DNA from: Candidatus Bathyarchaeia archaeon
Lineage (GTDB): Archaea; Thermoproteota; Bathyarchaeia; Bathyarchaeales; Bathyarchaeaceae
Length of the DNA stretch: 64,000 nt
Direction: 5' to 3'
Assembly (NCBI GenBank): GCA_035283685.1
Contig: DATETJ010000002.1
Span: 485,362 to 549,361 of the forward strand
The position numbers and the translations under genes are program-made. Shown piece by piece: positions 56,632 to 64,000 of the stretch (the first letter of the stretch is position 1; every line of letters starts with the position of its first letter). Under the pieces are notes generated by a model. It was not told the DNA's origin. It made no database searches and saw nothing but the letters and a program-made list of their open reading frames with translations.

Positions 56632-57099
56632 ATGGCGGCGCCAACCCTAAGCCACCTCATTTTGACCGGTGCCTTAATTGCAGTGGTATTCGCTGTCCAG
56701 GTTTTTTACTTCTATGTTGTTGACAACATTTCATCTGAGATGCTTAGGAGAGAGCTGCGGGAACTCACAGACTATGTGGCGGATACAATAGCCAATCTGT
56801 ACCTGCTGCTAAATGCTACTAACACGAACCCCCCCTTGGAAAAGAGTCTCAGGTTGCCATTGGATGTTGGCGGATCATTCTATTCTCTTGATATCACTTA
56901 CGATGCAGGCAATAATGCCCAGACAGTGAAAGGCGTGATCCAAGGGAAGTCTTGGCTCAATGTGACTTCGTGGCTTCCAAGAGGTCTGAAAGTGGACACT
57001 ATGAAGACGCAGACTATTGGATACAGTGTTAAGGCTGCTGTTGCTGGGTGTCAACGCGCTGCCCAAAACGTCTACGTATGGATAGCCTATAAGGGGTGA
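56632..57099 (+). CDS. Pilin-like membrane-anchored protein 2
   Basis: A 155-residue protein with one N-terminal helix (H-L-I-L-T-G-A-L-I-A-V-V-F-A-V-Q-V-F-Y-F) and a small outside beta domain. The layout (short start, helix, V-D-N-I-S-S-E-M-L-R-R-E-L-R-E-L coiled region, beta domain) recalls ArlF/ArlG-type accessory proteins of archaella, although no classical class III site is visible. ATG 56632 follows GGAGTGA. It is likely a minor component or stator-like part of the fibre. Confidence 0.6.
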   Translation: MAAPTLSHLILTGALIAVVFAVQVFYFYVVDNISSEMLRRELRELTDYVADTIANLYLLLNATNTNPPLEKSLRLPLDVGGSFYSLDITYDAGNNAQTVKGVIQGKSWLNVTSWLPRGLKVDTMKTQTIGYSVKAAVAGCQRAAQNVYVWIAYKG

Positions 57100-57130
57100 C
57101 GCGCAACGAAAACGCAGATCATCAAGCGTG

Positions 57131-57199
57131 CGAAGACTGCAGACGCCACGATACGTTTTTATGGTGGCAAGGGTAGGTATATGGTGTCGCAAGTCTTCG
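57131..57199 (+). other. Nested inverted repeats in the pilus operon leader
   Basis: CGAAGACT (57131-57138) pairs with AGTCTTCG (57192-57199); inside, GCCAC (57145-57149) pairs with GTGGC (57164-57168). The gap of 136 bases is the only larger one in the operon. It may fold in the mRNA and set the level of the following gene, or end part of the transcripts. Confidence 0.35.
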
Positions 57200-57235
57200 G
57201 TGATAATATATGCGCGGACCTAGGAGATGGGCTAA

Positions 57236-58399
57236 ATGACCGGCGAAGCATATGACCATATGATGGCTGCTGTAGTTTTGGGCGCCATATTCATTGCCGC
57301 TGTATTCGTAGTGCCCAGCCTCAGCTACGTGAACCTTTTGTATCTGGATCAGCAGCAACTGCAAAACGTAGCTCTATCAGTCATGAAGACGATTCTCTTT
57401 GATGAGGGCTATCCGAATAACTGGGGATCTATGCATGGCACAGGCATGTTCAATGAGAGTGATGTGAAGCGTTTTGGTTTAGCTGCTCTGAACGATCCTT
57501 CATTGTACGTTCTGGACTCAAATAAGGTTCAAAGGCTTGCATACAATCCTATGGGAAACATTTCCTTTCAAAGGGCTCAGGAGCTGCTGGGGCTGTCTGG
57601 CTACGCCTTTGGTCTTGTTTTTCGTCCTCTGTTCAATGTGTCCCGAAACGTGAACATCGCGAGACCCAACGACAATACCGCAACTATCACGTTCACCGCC
57701 AACGTGTCACGTTATGACGGACAACCTGTACCTAATGCTATTGTGCGTGCAACAATAGTCTACGCTGTCGATTCCAGTAGCTATATGACATATACCTCGA
57801 ACGTCGTGACAAATACGGACTCTCTTGGAAGAAGCGGTGGAAGTCTGACAGTCAGTGTGAGTGGAAACGATAAGATCAAAGATGTCTTGGTTATCTTCCG
57901 AGTTACTGTTGCTGACAGAGCGACACTGGTTGTGTCAGCCCAAGATACGCATGATCCAGATGACATTGCCAAGATCAACGTTGTCGGCAACACGATAGTA
58001 CTTAGCATGCCTGAAGATGTCCCTGGTTCAAATGATGCACGATGGATAACTAACATCATGATGTACAATTTCGAAACATCGATTTCTCTATTGAATGGCA
58101 CTGGAACAGGCAACGACAACAAACTGAATTACGGTAGCCAAACTCTTTGGAGCCAAGCCTTCAACGGACTTTATGAAAGTGAACCAGGAGTGTTGATCAT
58201 AACCTTCCGCACAGAGACAGATGAGCCAGGCGGTCGAACTTTGGCAGTGCTGATTGGTCCTTATGGGTTGTGGGGACAGAGTGGCATAATGCGGTTCAAC
58301 AATGTGCCTGTTAGCAGTGGGGCTTCGGCGTCTATTTCGAGAGATGTCATAATTGCAGGGATGGCTTACGTTGCAGAGTTACGGCTGTGGAAGACTTGA
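57236..58399 (+). CDS. Pilin-like secreted protein 3 (large, Ig-like)
   Basis: A 387-residue protein. The N-terminus is M-T-G-E-A-Y-D-H-M-M-A-A-V-V-L-G-A-I-F-I-A-A-V-F, a helix without a preceding basic run. A long beta-rich part follows, with a bacterial-Ig-like segment around 145-210 (F-T-A-N-V-S-R-Y-D-G-Q-P-V-P-N-A-I-V-R-A-T). It may be the tip adhesin or a minor pilin. ATG 57236 follows GGAGATGGG. Its end overlaps the next gene by 13 bp. Confidence 0.6.
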   Translation: MTGEAYDHMMAAVVLGAIFIAAVFVVPSLSYVNLLYLDQQQLQNVALSVMKTILFDEGYPNNWGSMHGTGMFNESDVKRFGLAALNDPSLYVLDSNKVQRLAYNPMGNISFQRAQELLGLSGYAFGLVFRPLFNVSRNVNIARPNDNTATITFTANVSRYDGQPVPNAIVRATIVYAVDSSSYMTYTSNVVTNTDSLGRSGGSLTVSVSGNDKIKDVLVIFRVTVADRATLVVSAQDTHDPDDIAKINVVGNTIVLSMPEDVPGSNDARWITNIMMYNFETSISLLNGTGTGNDNKLNYGSQTLWSQAFNGLYESEPGVLIITFRTETDEPGGRTLAVLIGPYGLWGQSGIMRFNNVPVSSGASASISRDVIIAGMAYVAELRLWKT

Positions 58400-58860
58400 C
58401 AACAAAAATGACAAAAGTGAGGAATCGTAGAAGCGTCAAAGGTCAAATGCGTGTCGTTGAGGCCATAATGGCTTCACTGATCGTAATCTCAGCACTCACG
58501 TTCCTCTACTTTTTTGCTGCAACTCCTTCCAGTCAAGCGCATGATACAAGCGAGCTGGAGAAAATCGGTCACAACATTCTGCATGATATCGATGAACAGC
58601 AGTTGTTGGCACGGTATGTTTACAATTCTGAGTGGGCGAATTTCACTTCTGCTCTCGTGGTCTCACTACCTACTAACGTTTACTTCAACTTGTCCATCTA
58701 TGACATAAACTATAATCGGATTAGCCATCCTTTGATGCAGTACGGAGATCAGCAGGTTTTCAGCTCTTCAGGAGCTGTTGCTTCGGTGACGTACATTGTG
58801 CCAGGATATCGGACGAATTACAACCCAAGAATTCTGCTTCTAAAGCTGGTGACTGGGTAA
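58387..58860 (+). CDS. Pilin-like protein 4
   Basis: A 157-residue protein with a basic N-terminal stretch (R-N-R-R-S-V-K-G-Q-M-R) and a helix V-V-E-A-I-M-A-S-L-I-V-I-S-A-L-T-F-L-Y-F; the K-G|Q-M-R-V-V-E-A pattern with glutamate at +5 or so is close to the class III (prepilin) signal. The rest is a short soluble domain. It is probably a pilin or minor pilin. GTG 58387 gives a 13-bp overlap; ATG 58408 is possible. Confidence 0.6.
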   Translation: MEDLTTKMTKVRNRRSVKGQMRVVEAIMASLIVISALTFLYFFAATPSSQAHDTSELEKIGHNILHDIDEQQLLARYVYNSEWANFTSALVVSLPTNVYFNLSIYDINYNRISHPLMQYGDQQVFSSSGAVASVTYIVPGYRTNYNPRILLLKLVTG

Positions 58861-58862
58861 GA

Positions 58863-59654
58863 ATGAGGCTGGCTAGGGAAACGAAAGGGCAGTTCATAAT
58901 CATCGGGGCTATGTTGCTTTCCATCATGATAGTGTCGGTTAGCACGGTCATTTATGGAACCGTCACTTATTATAGGCAGGAAAGATGGGAAGAGTACGTC
59001 ACAATAGTAGACAGCGTCAAAACAGCATCATGTAATATTCTTCAAGTCGGACTGGCTAACTATGCGCAAACATCAAACTCCACCGTTCTGAGGGACTATT
59101 TTAACCAATGGATTAGGGATGTGAGAAATGCGTATCCCGGTTTTGGCGTTGACGTAGGTTATGCACTGGCAAATGAGGCTCGTTCTGCATATGGAGTTAG
59201 TCTGAAGTACAGTTTGGGTTTGAATCGCACTTGGAACCAACCCGCGTCGTATGTTGCTTCAAATGCCACGGTGAGCATTGATATTGCGTCGGCGGGTTTG
59301 ACGGGATACAATTTCTCATCTCATGTATTTCTGAAAATGAGTATTCGGGATGCTATATGGTACACCAAATCAAGCAAACGCTATGTACTCATTTATGTGT
59401 CAGTAGACAAGGAAGGGCCAGAACCTGTGATTAATCTGCAAGCAAGCAATTTTCCTAGTGTGAAGTTAAGTGGTGCAAACCAGAGTTTTACCGCTAAGCG
59501 CTATTACAGCTCTACGTACAATTACTTCATCTATGAGATTAAGATAAGCTGGGATGGTCCTTTGGTGCCTTCAAGCGCTGAAGTGACACTGTTAGATAAT
59601 CGGGGCATAAAGACTGTGTCTTACACGACTACCGTGTTGCAGGACAGTAGCTAA
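58863..59654 (+). CDS. Pilin-like protein 5
   Basis: A 263-residue protein with R-E-T-K-G-Q-F-I-I-I-G-A-M-L-L-S-I-M-I-V-S-V-S-T-V-I-Y, a good class III signal: basic residues, glycine before the cleavage point (K-G|Q-F), then a helix. The outside part is beta-rich with several sequons. It ends the seven-gene operon, 3 bases after the previous gene. The K-G-Q start is shared with protein 4, which suggests that both are cut by the same prepilin peptidase, not found in this window. Confidence 0.65.
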   Translation: MRLARETKGQFIIIGAMLLSIMIVSVSTVIYGTVTYYRQERWEEYVTIVDSVKTASCNILQVGLANYAQTSNSTVLRDYFNQWIRDVRNAYPGFGVDVGYALANEARSAYGVSLKYSLGLNRTWNQPASYVASNATVSIDIASAGLTGYNFSSHVFLKMSIRDAIWYTKSSKRYVLIYVSVDKEGPEPVINLQASNFPSVKLSGANQSFTAKRYYSSTYNYFIYEIKISWDGPLVPSSAEVTLLDNRGIKTVSYTTTVLQDSS

Positions 59655-59815
59655 CACAGTAAGTATGACGTGGGCTGAGTAGTTTTTTCCAGTTGATTTT
59701 GATATCTGCGTGATTCATAGTTTTGTTGCATGTCGCCTTTTTTTTGGAGTTGCATAGTAAGGTTTATCCATTGTTGAAGAATATTTCATCTGAGTCCGTT
59801 GGGCTGGTCTAGTCC

Positions 59816-60175
59816 TTGAAACAAAGTCTAGCCGAGACTTGCTATAGGTTCTTCTCGGTTCTAGCCAATCCTACGCGATTAGCCATCCTTGAAAACTTGC
59901 GCAGAGGTCCCATGAACGTCAAACAGGTTGCGGATGCGCTGAAACAGGAGCAGAGCATGATCTCGCATAACTTGAAACCATTAGTGGAGTGTCGATTTGT
60001 ATTTGTTGAAAGGAAATGGAAAGAACGAATCTACTCAATCAACAGGGAAACAATGGAGCCGGTGTTTAAAGCTTTCAATTTTCATGCAGAGAAATACTGC
60101 CCAACGAAGGGCAGATGCCTCAAGAACCCTAGGAAGCGGTCTAGGGCAAAACTAATCTATGTAAGACATGAATGA
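59816..60175 (+). CDS. ArsR-like winged-helix regulator
   Basis: A 119-residue protein: F-F-S-V-L-A-N-P-T-R-L-A-I-L-E-N-L (ArsR signature), M-N-V-K-Q-V-A-D-A-L-K-Q-E-Q-S-M-I-S-H-N-L-K-P-L (recognition helix) and V-F-V-E-R-K-W-K-E-R-I-Y-S-I-N (wing). A cysteine pair C-P-T-K-G-R-C-L lies in the C-terminal part and could bind metal. TTG 59816 is the first start in frame. Targets are unknown; it follows the pilus operon at 160 bases. Confidence 0.8.
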   Translation: MKQSLAETCYRFFSVLANPTRLAILENLRRGPMNVKQVADALKQEQSMISHNLKPLVECRFVFVERKWKERIYSINRETMEPVFKAFNFHAEKYCPTKGRCLKNPRKRSRAKLIYVRHE

Positions 60176-60201
60176 GAGGACGAATCAGAGGAGATGAGAA
60201 A

Positions 60202-60312
60202 GTGACGCAAACCAAATCGTGTTTGGTTAGTTTGTTCCTTGTTCTGCTGTTCTTGTCTTCGGGCATGTTGTTCGCGAATCTGTTGTTGAGACCAGCCGTC
60301 TGTGTTTCTTGA
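60202..60312 (+). CDS. Possible 36-residue signal-like or membrane peptide
   Basis: GTG 60202 opens 36 codons with a basic start and a hydrophobic stretch (C-L-V-S-L-F-L-V-L-L-F-L-S-S-G-M-L-F-A), ending C-V-S and TGA. GGAGATGAG lies just upstream. The frame also covers the hairpin AACCAAA/TTTGGTT at 60210-60228, which could be a terminator for the ArsR gene instead. I hold both readings open. Confidence 0.25.
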   Translation: MTQTKSCLVSLFLVLLFLSSGMLFANLLLRPAVCVS

Positions 60313-60383
60313 ATTTAACATAGCTTTCGTGATCGTCTTCAGAGGTGTATTTTTGTCTTGACATTGCTGCAGGACAGCGAAAA

Positions 60384-60956
60384 TTAGTCCCGTGAACGCA
60401 AACTACCTCTGCACCCGTTTTCATCAAACCACATACATTTTGGCCCCAAACAGTTGATTAACGATCCACCAATTACAATTTGTGGGCATCTTCTTTCTTC
60501 TAGGTCAACGTCATACAATTCGAGAGTCTTTTTGAAATTGCTTGGTGCATTCTTTAAAGAAAGCTTAACGCCTGCATTGTTTTTTCTCAGCGCCGAGGCT
60601 ACGTCTGTGAGGCTCAGAATACCCATCAGGCGCTCATTCTTCATTACAATCAATTTCTTGATTCGCTGTCTGATCATCACGTGCGCAGCTTTGTTTAGAG
60701 TTATGTTGGGGGCGACATACACGAGTGGTTTTGACATTATTCCATGTAGCCGTATTTTGCCCGGGTCCTTTCTGGAAAAAAGTACTCTTTTTAGCAGATC
60801 CCTTTCGGTTACGATGCCGACTGGTTTTTCTTTGTTGACGACTACTATGCAGCCGATTTCGTGTCTGTTCATTATCTCCGTCGCTGTTAGAACGGTTTCT
60901 TCAATGTCTGCAGTCTTGACATTTTGAACCATAACGTCCTTTACTTTTATTGACAA
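60384..60956 (-). CDS. CBS-domain pair protein with C-terminal cysteines
   Basis: From TTG 60956 the product is about 190 residues: two CBS domains (V-K-D-V-M-V-Q-N ... G-I-V-T-E-R-D-L-L-K-R and I-M-S-K-P-L-V-Y-V ... G-I-L-S-L-T-D-V-A) and a short tail with R-C-P-Q-I-V and C-L-G-P-K-C-M-W-F and N-G-C-R-G, which may bind zinc. CBS pairs sense adenosine nucleotides and regulate partner proteins. The longer frame to 61073 adds residues without family similarity. The gene is alone on the minus strand between the ArsR gene and the tRNA. Confidence 0.8.
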   Translation of the reverse strand: MSIKVKDVMVQNVKTADIEETVLTATEIMNRHEIGCIVVVNKEKPVGIVTERDLLKRVLFSRKDPGKIRLHGIMSKPLVYVAPNITLNKAAHVMIRQRIKKLIVMKNERLMGILSLTDVASALRKNNAGVKLSLKNAPSNFKKTLELYDVDLEERRCPQIVIGGSLINCLGPKCMWFDENGCRGSLRSRD

Positions 60957-61094
60957 CTCGAGCCCGCCGAATCCAAATTGCCTCTTTTCTCTGAGCGCAC
61001 AAAAAAAAGGTTTGCGAATCGGGAATTCTGCGTGAGCATTCAGATTTAACTTCAATCTTCTCGTGATGTTCACAGCTATGGTTCACGCGAGGCT

Positions 61095-61181
61095 GGTGCG
61101 GGGGGTGGGATTTGAACCCACGAAGGCCTACGCCACAGGGTCCTAAGCCCTGCTCCTTAGACCAGGCTTGGAAACCCCCGC
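61095..61181 (-). tRNA. tRNA-Leu (anticodon UAG)
   Basis: The minus strand folds as a class II tRNA: acceptor GCGGGGG/CCCCCGC, a D arm with A-G-C-C-T-G-G-T, anticodon stem CAGGG/CCCTG with loop CTTAGGA (anticodon TAG), a long variable arm, and T arm with GTGGG/CCCAC around TTCAAAT. The long variable arm and UAG anticodon identify leucine. CCA is encoded at 61095-61097. No intron is visible. Confidence 0.9.
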
Positions 61182-61617
61182 TCCCATAACAACCTGCGCG
61201 TGGTGAATGTCAAAGCAGAGATATTAGAGTTCATACTAAACTTAAGAATAGTGGATTATCTGTGGCGCTGAGTTTTCAGATGTTATTAACTCCAGCTTAG
61301 ACAGTGTAATACTGACTTCTTGGTTCTCGATTAATATTGAAAAGAGGATGGAAGTTTTTCATCAGTCAACTTTTTTCTATCATGACAGCCGGGAACTGTT
61401 CTAATCCCTGCTCGTCTTCATCATCTGAAAAATATTATCAAGCGTAGCCTCCCCAGAGTTGAAATGCTTTTACGCTTGCTTCGGTTTCAGGCGCGCACGA
61501 ACTATGCATGTTCAGGTTGTTTGCATAAAATTCTTTTGGTGTGTTGGCGCCCAGCGGATTTGGCGGGAAACCTTAATTTACGGTTAACGTGAAAATAACG
61601 TGCGCTGAGCATATTGT
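61182..61617. other. Gap between two tRNA genes with a repeat fragment
   Basis: No gene was found. At 61271-61313 a short part matches the right end of the long repeats (see 484-961): TTTCAGATGTTATTAACTCC and GCTTAG then GTAATAC. The remaining bases show nothing I can name apart from the probable tRNA-Thr promoter just before 61618. Confidence 0.5.
61271..61313 (+). repeat. Fragment of the long dispersed repeat (right end)
   Basis: TGTTATTAACTCCAGCTTAG followed by GTGTAATAC aligns with TGTTATTAACTTCCGCTTAG and CCGTAATAATAC at about 923-958 in copy 1. Only the right-hand ~40 bases are present, without the hairpin. Confidence 0.5.
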
Positions 61618-61694
61618 GCCTCGGTAGCCTAGCCTGGTGGGGCATCGCCTTGGTAAGGCGGCGGTCGCGGGTCCAAATCCCGCCCGAGGCTCCA
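61618..61694 (+). tRNA. tRNA-Thr (anticodon GGU)
   Basis: Acceptor GCCTCGG/CCGAGGC, D arm with T-A-G-C-C-T-G-G-T-G-G-G-G-C, anticodon stem TCGCC/GGCGG with loop TTGGTAA (anticodon GGT), a short variable loop, and T arm GCGGG/CCCGC around TCCAAAT. CCA is encoded at 61692-61694. The anticodon assigns threonine. No intron is visible. Confidence 0.9.
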
Positions 61695-61725
61695 AAAGCC
61701 TTAAGAACAAAATGGAATCGAAGAT

Positions 61726-62070
61726 GTGAACGGAGAGCATACAGAATTGGTTTACTGTTCAAAATGCGGCACGAAGAACGAAGACGCGGCAGCGTACTGC
61801 GTAAAATGCGGCATGAGCCTGCAGACTGGAACAACTGAATCACGACGATATGAGAGGAAACGAGCTGAAGGCGAATGCTTTGGGCTTCCCCACGGCGGCG
61901 CTATAGCAGGCATAGCCATCGGCTCATTGATACTTCTCTGGGGCATATTCACACTAGCTGAACAACAACGTTGGATTTCTCAGGCACCTGAACTCTGGTG
62001 GCTAGTAATCATCATCATAGGCATACTCATAATAGCAGGCGGAATCTACCGATCAACCCGCCGCTACTAA
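61726..62070 (+). CDS. Zinc-ribbon protein with two membrane helices
   Basis: A 114-residue protein with a zinc ribbon at the start (V-Y-C-S-K-C-G-T-K-N ... A-Y-C-V-K-C-G-M-S-L), a charged linker and two membrane helices (I-A-G-I-A-I-G-S-L-I-L-L-W-G-I-F and W-W-L-V-I-I-I-I-G-I-L-I-I-A). This is the common archaeal and bacterial design of zinc-ribbon membrane proteins with unknown function. GTG 61726 is the start; the gene begins 32 bases after the tRNA-Thr CCA. Confidence 0.75.
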   Translation: MNGEHTELVYCSKCGTKNEDAAAYCVKCGMSLQTGTTESRRYERKRAEGECFGLPHGGAIAGIAIGSLILLWGIFTLAEQQRWISQAPELWWLVIIIIGILIIAGGIYRSTRRY

Positions 62071-62077
62071 CCCTTCT

Positions 62078-62818
62078 TTATTCCTCGGGATTTCCCTTCG
62101 CGTCACAGGATTCCGTTGCGCAACGCAAGCAAGTTCGCTCATGATCCCATTTTGAAAATGATATTTTTGTCGTAATCCAAAGAATGCTCAGGGCTGCGAT
62201 GAAGAAGTCCGCAAAAACGTCATGTGTCAGCTCTTCGACGCCTAACAGGATGAGAAACGCTCCAACCACAAAAAAAGCGCCCGTGAACAAACGCATAACA
62301 CCTTTTTGAATGGGTAGCAGGGACTGCAACAATCCTAGCGCAACGCCCACAACACCGACGGCGACAGCTGGTAGCGCATTCTGACCTATCTGCAAATTCC
62401 CGAAGAAATAGGCGGCAACGCCTGCAAGTGCAAGCACTGCGCCTGACAGCAGTCCGGAACAAGTGGCGCAGAACACTCTTCCACCTACAGTGAAAACGTG
62501 CCCCGAAAATTGGCTGCACTTAGGGTGATGCCCACTTAGAGCAGAGGCAGAGGCATGAGAAATTTGTGGAAATGGCTTCGTCTTTTTCAAATCGCTTCTG
62601 AACCTTCCTGAACATCTACCGGGCGACAGGGCAGCTAAAATTCCTAGTGCACAAACGGTTGCGAAAGCGGTACCGACTAAAGGTTTGCGCCAAGCAAAGG
62701 CTTCTGGTGAAACTTGCGGGTTGACTGCAAGCAAGACTACAAGGGCTAATCCGAAGAATGAAACTGAAGCTTGAAAAAGAAAACTAGCCTTGCTCAGTTT
62801 GGGGTTGCGTCGCTGCAA
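62078..62818 (-). CDS. DUF2085-like membrane protein
   Basis: A 246-residue membrane protein. The core G-H-H-P-K-C-S-Q-F-S-G-H-V-F and F-C-A-T-C-S-G-L-L-S-G match the DUF2085 motif H-x2-C...H...C-x2-C-x-G at the start of its helices, so it may bind a metal at the membrane. Two helices precede this block and three or four follow; the tail (W-D-H-E-R-T-C-L-R-C-A-T-E-S-C) has three more cysteines. The function of the family is not known to me. It starts at TTG 62818, seven bases after the radical SAM gene on the same strand. Confidence 0.65.
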   Translation of the reverse strand: MQRRNPKLSKASFLFQASVSFFGLALVVLLAVNPQVSPEAFAWRKPLVGTAFATVCALGILAALSPGRCSGRFRSDLKKTKPFPQISHASASALSGHHPKCSQFSGHVFTVGGRVFCATCSGLLSGAVLALAGVAAYFFGNLQIGQNALPAVAVGVVGVALGLLQSLLPIQKGVMRLFTGAFFVVGAFLILLGVEELTHDVFADFFIAALSILWITTKISFSKWDHERTCLRCATESCDAKGNPEE

Positions 62819-62825
62819 ACTTGGG

Positions 62826-64000
62826 TCAACCTGGGACTAGGCTCTTTAACTGTCTCAGGACGCCTTGGCGCATCATGTAGCGGTAGGTTCTTCTCTTTAT
62901 GGCATTACGTGAGAACACGCCTTGAAGCTGCCTGCGCCACGATCCGAAGTAACTTCGGTAGCATCGATAAAGCTCGTGCTGAAGTTCTTCTCGGGTCAAT
63001 GTTTCTGTGGGCATTATGGCGTGGACCATGTCGTAGTTAGCCCAGTTCCAGTCTTCGATCCAGCTGTTGCGTTTGGCTTCTTCGAAAAGGTCGGTGCCTG
63101 GATACGGCGTTAAAATCATGAATATAGCGAGGTCGGGATCTATGAAGTTGATGAACTCCCTCAGGTCATTGATTGTCTTCTCTGTGTCGCTTCGTTCTCC
63201 GATTATGCATGTGGCTTGTGAAAAGATGCCGTTTTCCTTCAGCAATCGAACTGCTTTTCTGTTGTCGTCTGGGTTGGTTCCTTTTCGGAAGCTGTTGAGC
63301 GTGAACTTGCTGTGGCTTTCAACGCCGAGGAGCAGAAAATTGATTCCCGCCCTGTACATCTTTGGCAGCAGGTCCTTGTTGTTCACAACGTCGTCGCATC
63401 GTCCCTGCATAAAGACGATTAAGTCATCTGAGAATCTGCGAGCAGTCAGTTGATCGCAGAGTTCTTCCATGCGTTTGCCAAAGCCGAAGTTGTCATCGGT
63501 CAGCCACATTAACCGGATTCCATAATTATTATACAGATGTTCGATTTCGTCGGCGACTCGTTTGATCGACTTGTGTCTCCAGACGCCTTGCCAATGTTTC
63601 CATTGGGAGCAGAAAGTGCATCGGTGAGGGCAGCCGCGTGATGCTTCCACCATGCCGTAGCCCTTGCGCCCCGCCATCATCGTGAAGTGATACTTGTGGA
63701 CATAGTCTTTGACGAAATGATATCCCGGAAAGGGCAGAGCATCCAAGTTTTCCATCAAAGGTCTGTCCGGGTTGTGTCTAATTGTCTGTCCATGCCTGAA
63801 GGATATGCCCTTGATCTTTGAGAGATCTGGTTTCTTATGCGCTTTGTCGACCGCTTCCACTAGTTCCACAAGCGTCTGCTCGCCTTCTCCCCTGACGATA
63901 ACATCGATTTCGGGATAGGCTTCAAGGCTTTCTTGGGCAGTAACCGTATAGTGTTGTCCGCCTGTAACTGTCACGGCGTCTGGACTGATTTTCTTGGCTG
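62826..64000 (-). CDS. B12-binding-type radical SAM protein (5' end outside window)
   Basis: The frame is open to the window end, so the N-terminus is missing. The visible ~390 residues start at the end of a cobalamin-binding-like domain (D-A-V-T-V-T-G-G-Q-H, D-V-I-V-R-G-E-G-E-Q-T-L), followed by the radical SAM core with S-R-G-C-P-H-R-C-T-F-C-S-Q-W (C-x3-C-x2-C), W-L-T-D-D-N-F-G and L-G-V-E-S. The end (R-R-Q-L-Q-G-V-F-S-R-N) resembles BchE/HpnJ-type enzymes, including magnesium-protoporphyrin cyclases and lipid-modifying radical SAM proteins. The substrate is unknown; a role with the DUF2085-like protein is possible. Confidence 0.85.
   Translation of the reverse strand, partial: AKKISPDAVTVTGGQHYTVTAQESLEAYPEIDVIVRGEGEQTLVELVEAVDKAHKKPDLSKIKGISFRHGQTIRHNPDRPLMENLDALPFPGYHFVKDYVHKYHFTMMAGRKGYGMVEASRGCPHRCTFCSQWKHWQGVWRHKSIKRVADEIEHLYNNYGIRLMWLTDDNFGFGKRMEELCDQLTARRFSDDLIVFMQGRCDDVVNNKDLLPKMYRAGINFLLLGVESHSKFTLNSFRKGTNPDDNRKAVRLLKENGIFSQATCIIGERSDTEKTINDLREFINFIDPDLAIFMILTPYPGTDLFEEAKRNSWIEDWNWANYDMVHAIMPTETLTREELQHELYRCYRSYFGSWRRQLQGVFSRNAIKRRTYRYMMRQGVLRQLKSLVPG

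Noticed and set aside
1-64000. CRISPR array
   Set aside because: The short repeats found have 2-4 copies at kilobase distances, with no regular spacer pattern, and no cas gene was seen.

Overview
The window reads as an archaeal chromosome segment, most likely from the Thermoproteota (TACK) and perhaps Bathyarchaeia-like. The lineage is inferred from many TTG/GTG starts with GGAG-type ribosome sites, TATA-box promoters, an archaeosortase with a PEFP-type sorted substrate, an archaeal pilus-like secretion operon, intronless tRNAs with encoded CCA, and many VapBC, RelBE and HEPN/MNT toxin-antitoxin modules. No rRNA, CRISPR array, cas gene, orc1/cdc6 or complete mobile element was seen.

Layout. 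(1) 0-9.7 kb is an accessory region. It holds a PKD surface protein cut by the window edge, decayed genes (MFS, DUF255-like), DsrE and Lrp-type proteins, a NosD-like beta-helix protein, two copies of a ~480-bp non-coding-looking repeat, four copies of a ~40-bp promoter-like repeat, and toxin-antitoxin modules of at least four families, two members of which (DUF2283, DUF4258) are frameshifted. (2) 9.7-20.4 kb is a secreted-protein block: a cohesin-dockerin protein, two NosD-like beta-helix proteins (one with dockerin), a cohesin-like protein ending in a PEFP sorting signal, and a subtilisin-like protease with dockerin. Two toxin-antitoxin cassettes sit between duplicated dockerin tails. (3) 20.4-38.0 kb starts with an archaeosortase, followed by a colinear set of glycan genes: GT2, polysaccharide deacetylase, methyltransferases, several GT4 enzymes, DegT aminotransferase, NDP-sugar epimerase, GNAT, a large GT-C-like membrane protein, a hexapeptide acyltransferase and a beta-propeller glycosidase-like protein. 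(4) 38.2-51.2 kb has large exported proteins, a split paralogue of the GT-C-like protein, two UDP-GlcNAc 2-epimerases and, between them, a phage-type terminase small/large pair. (5) 51.4-59.7 kb carries an ArsR regulator, an ECF S-component-like protein and a seven-gene type IV pilus-like operon. (6) 59.8-64 kb has an ArsR-like regulator, a CBS protein, tRNA-Leu(UAG), tRNA-Thr(GGU), a zinc-ribbon membrane protein, a DUF2085-like protein and a radical SAM enzyme cut by the window edge.

Taken together the window is devoted to building and decorating the cell surface. The most interesting candidate system is a cohesin/dockerin surface assembly in which a PEFP-tailed cohesin-like protein could be anchored by the adjacent archaeosortase and hold dockerin-bearing protease and beta-helix proteins. 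The glycan genes downstream of the archaeosortase resemble the layout of bacterial exosortase/EPS loci and could supply the anchor or coat. This is inference from domains and neighbourhood.
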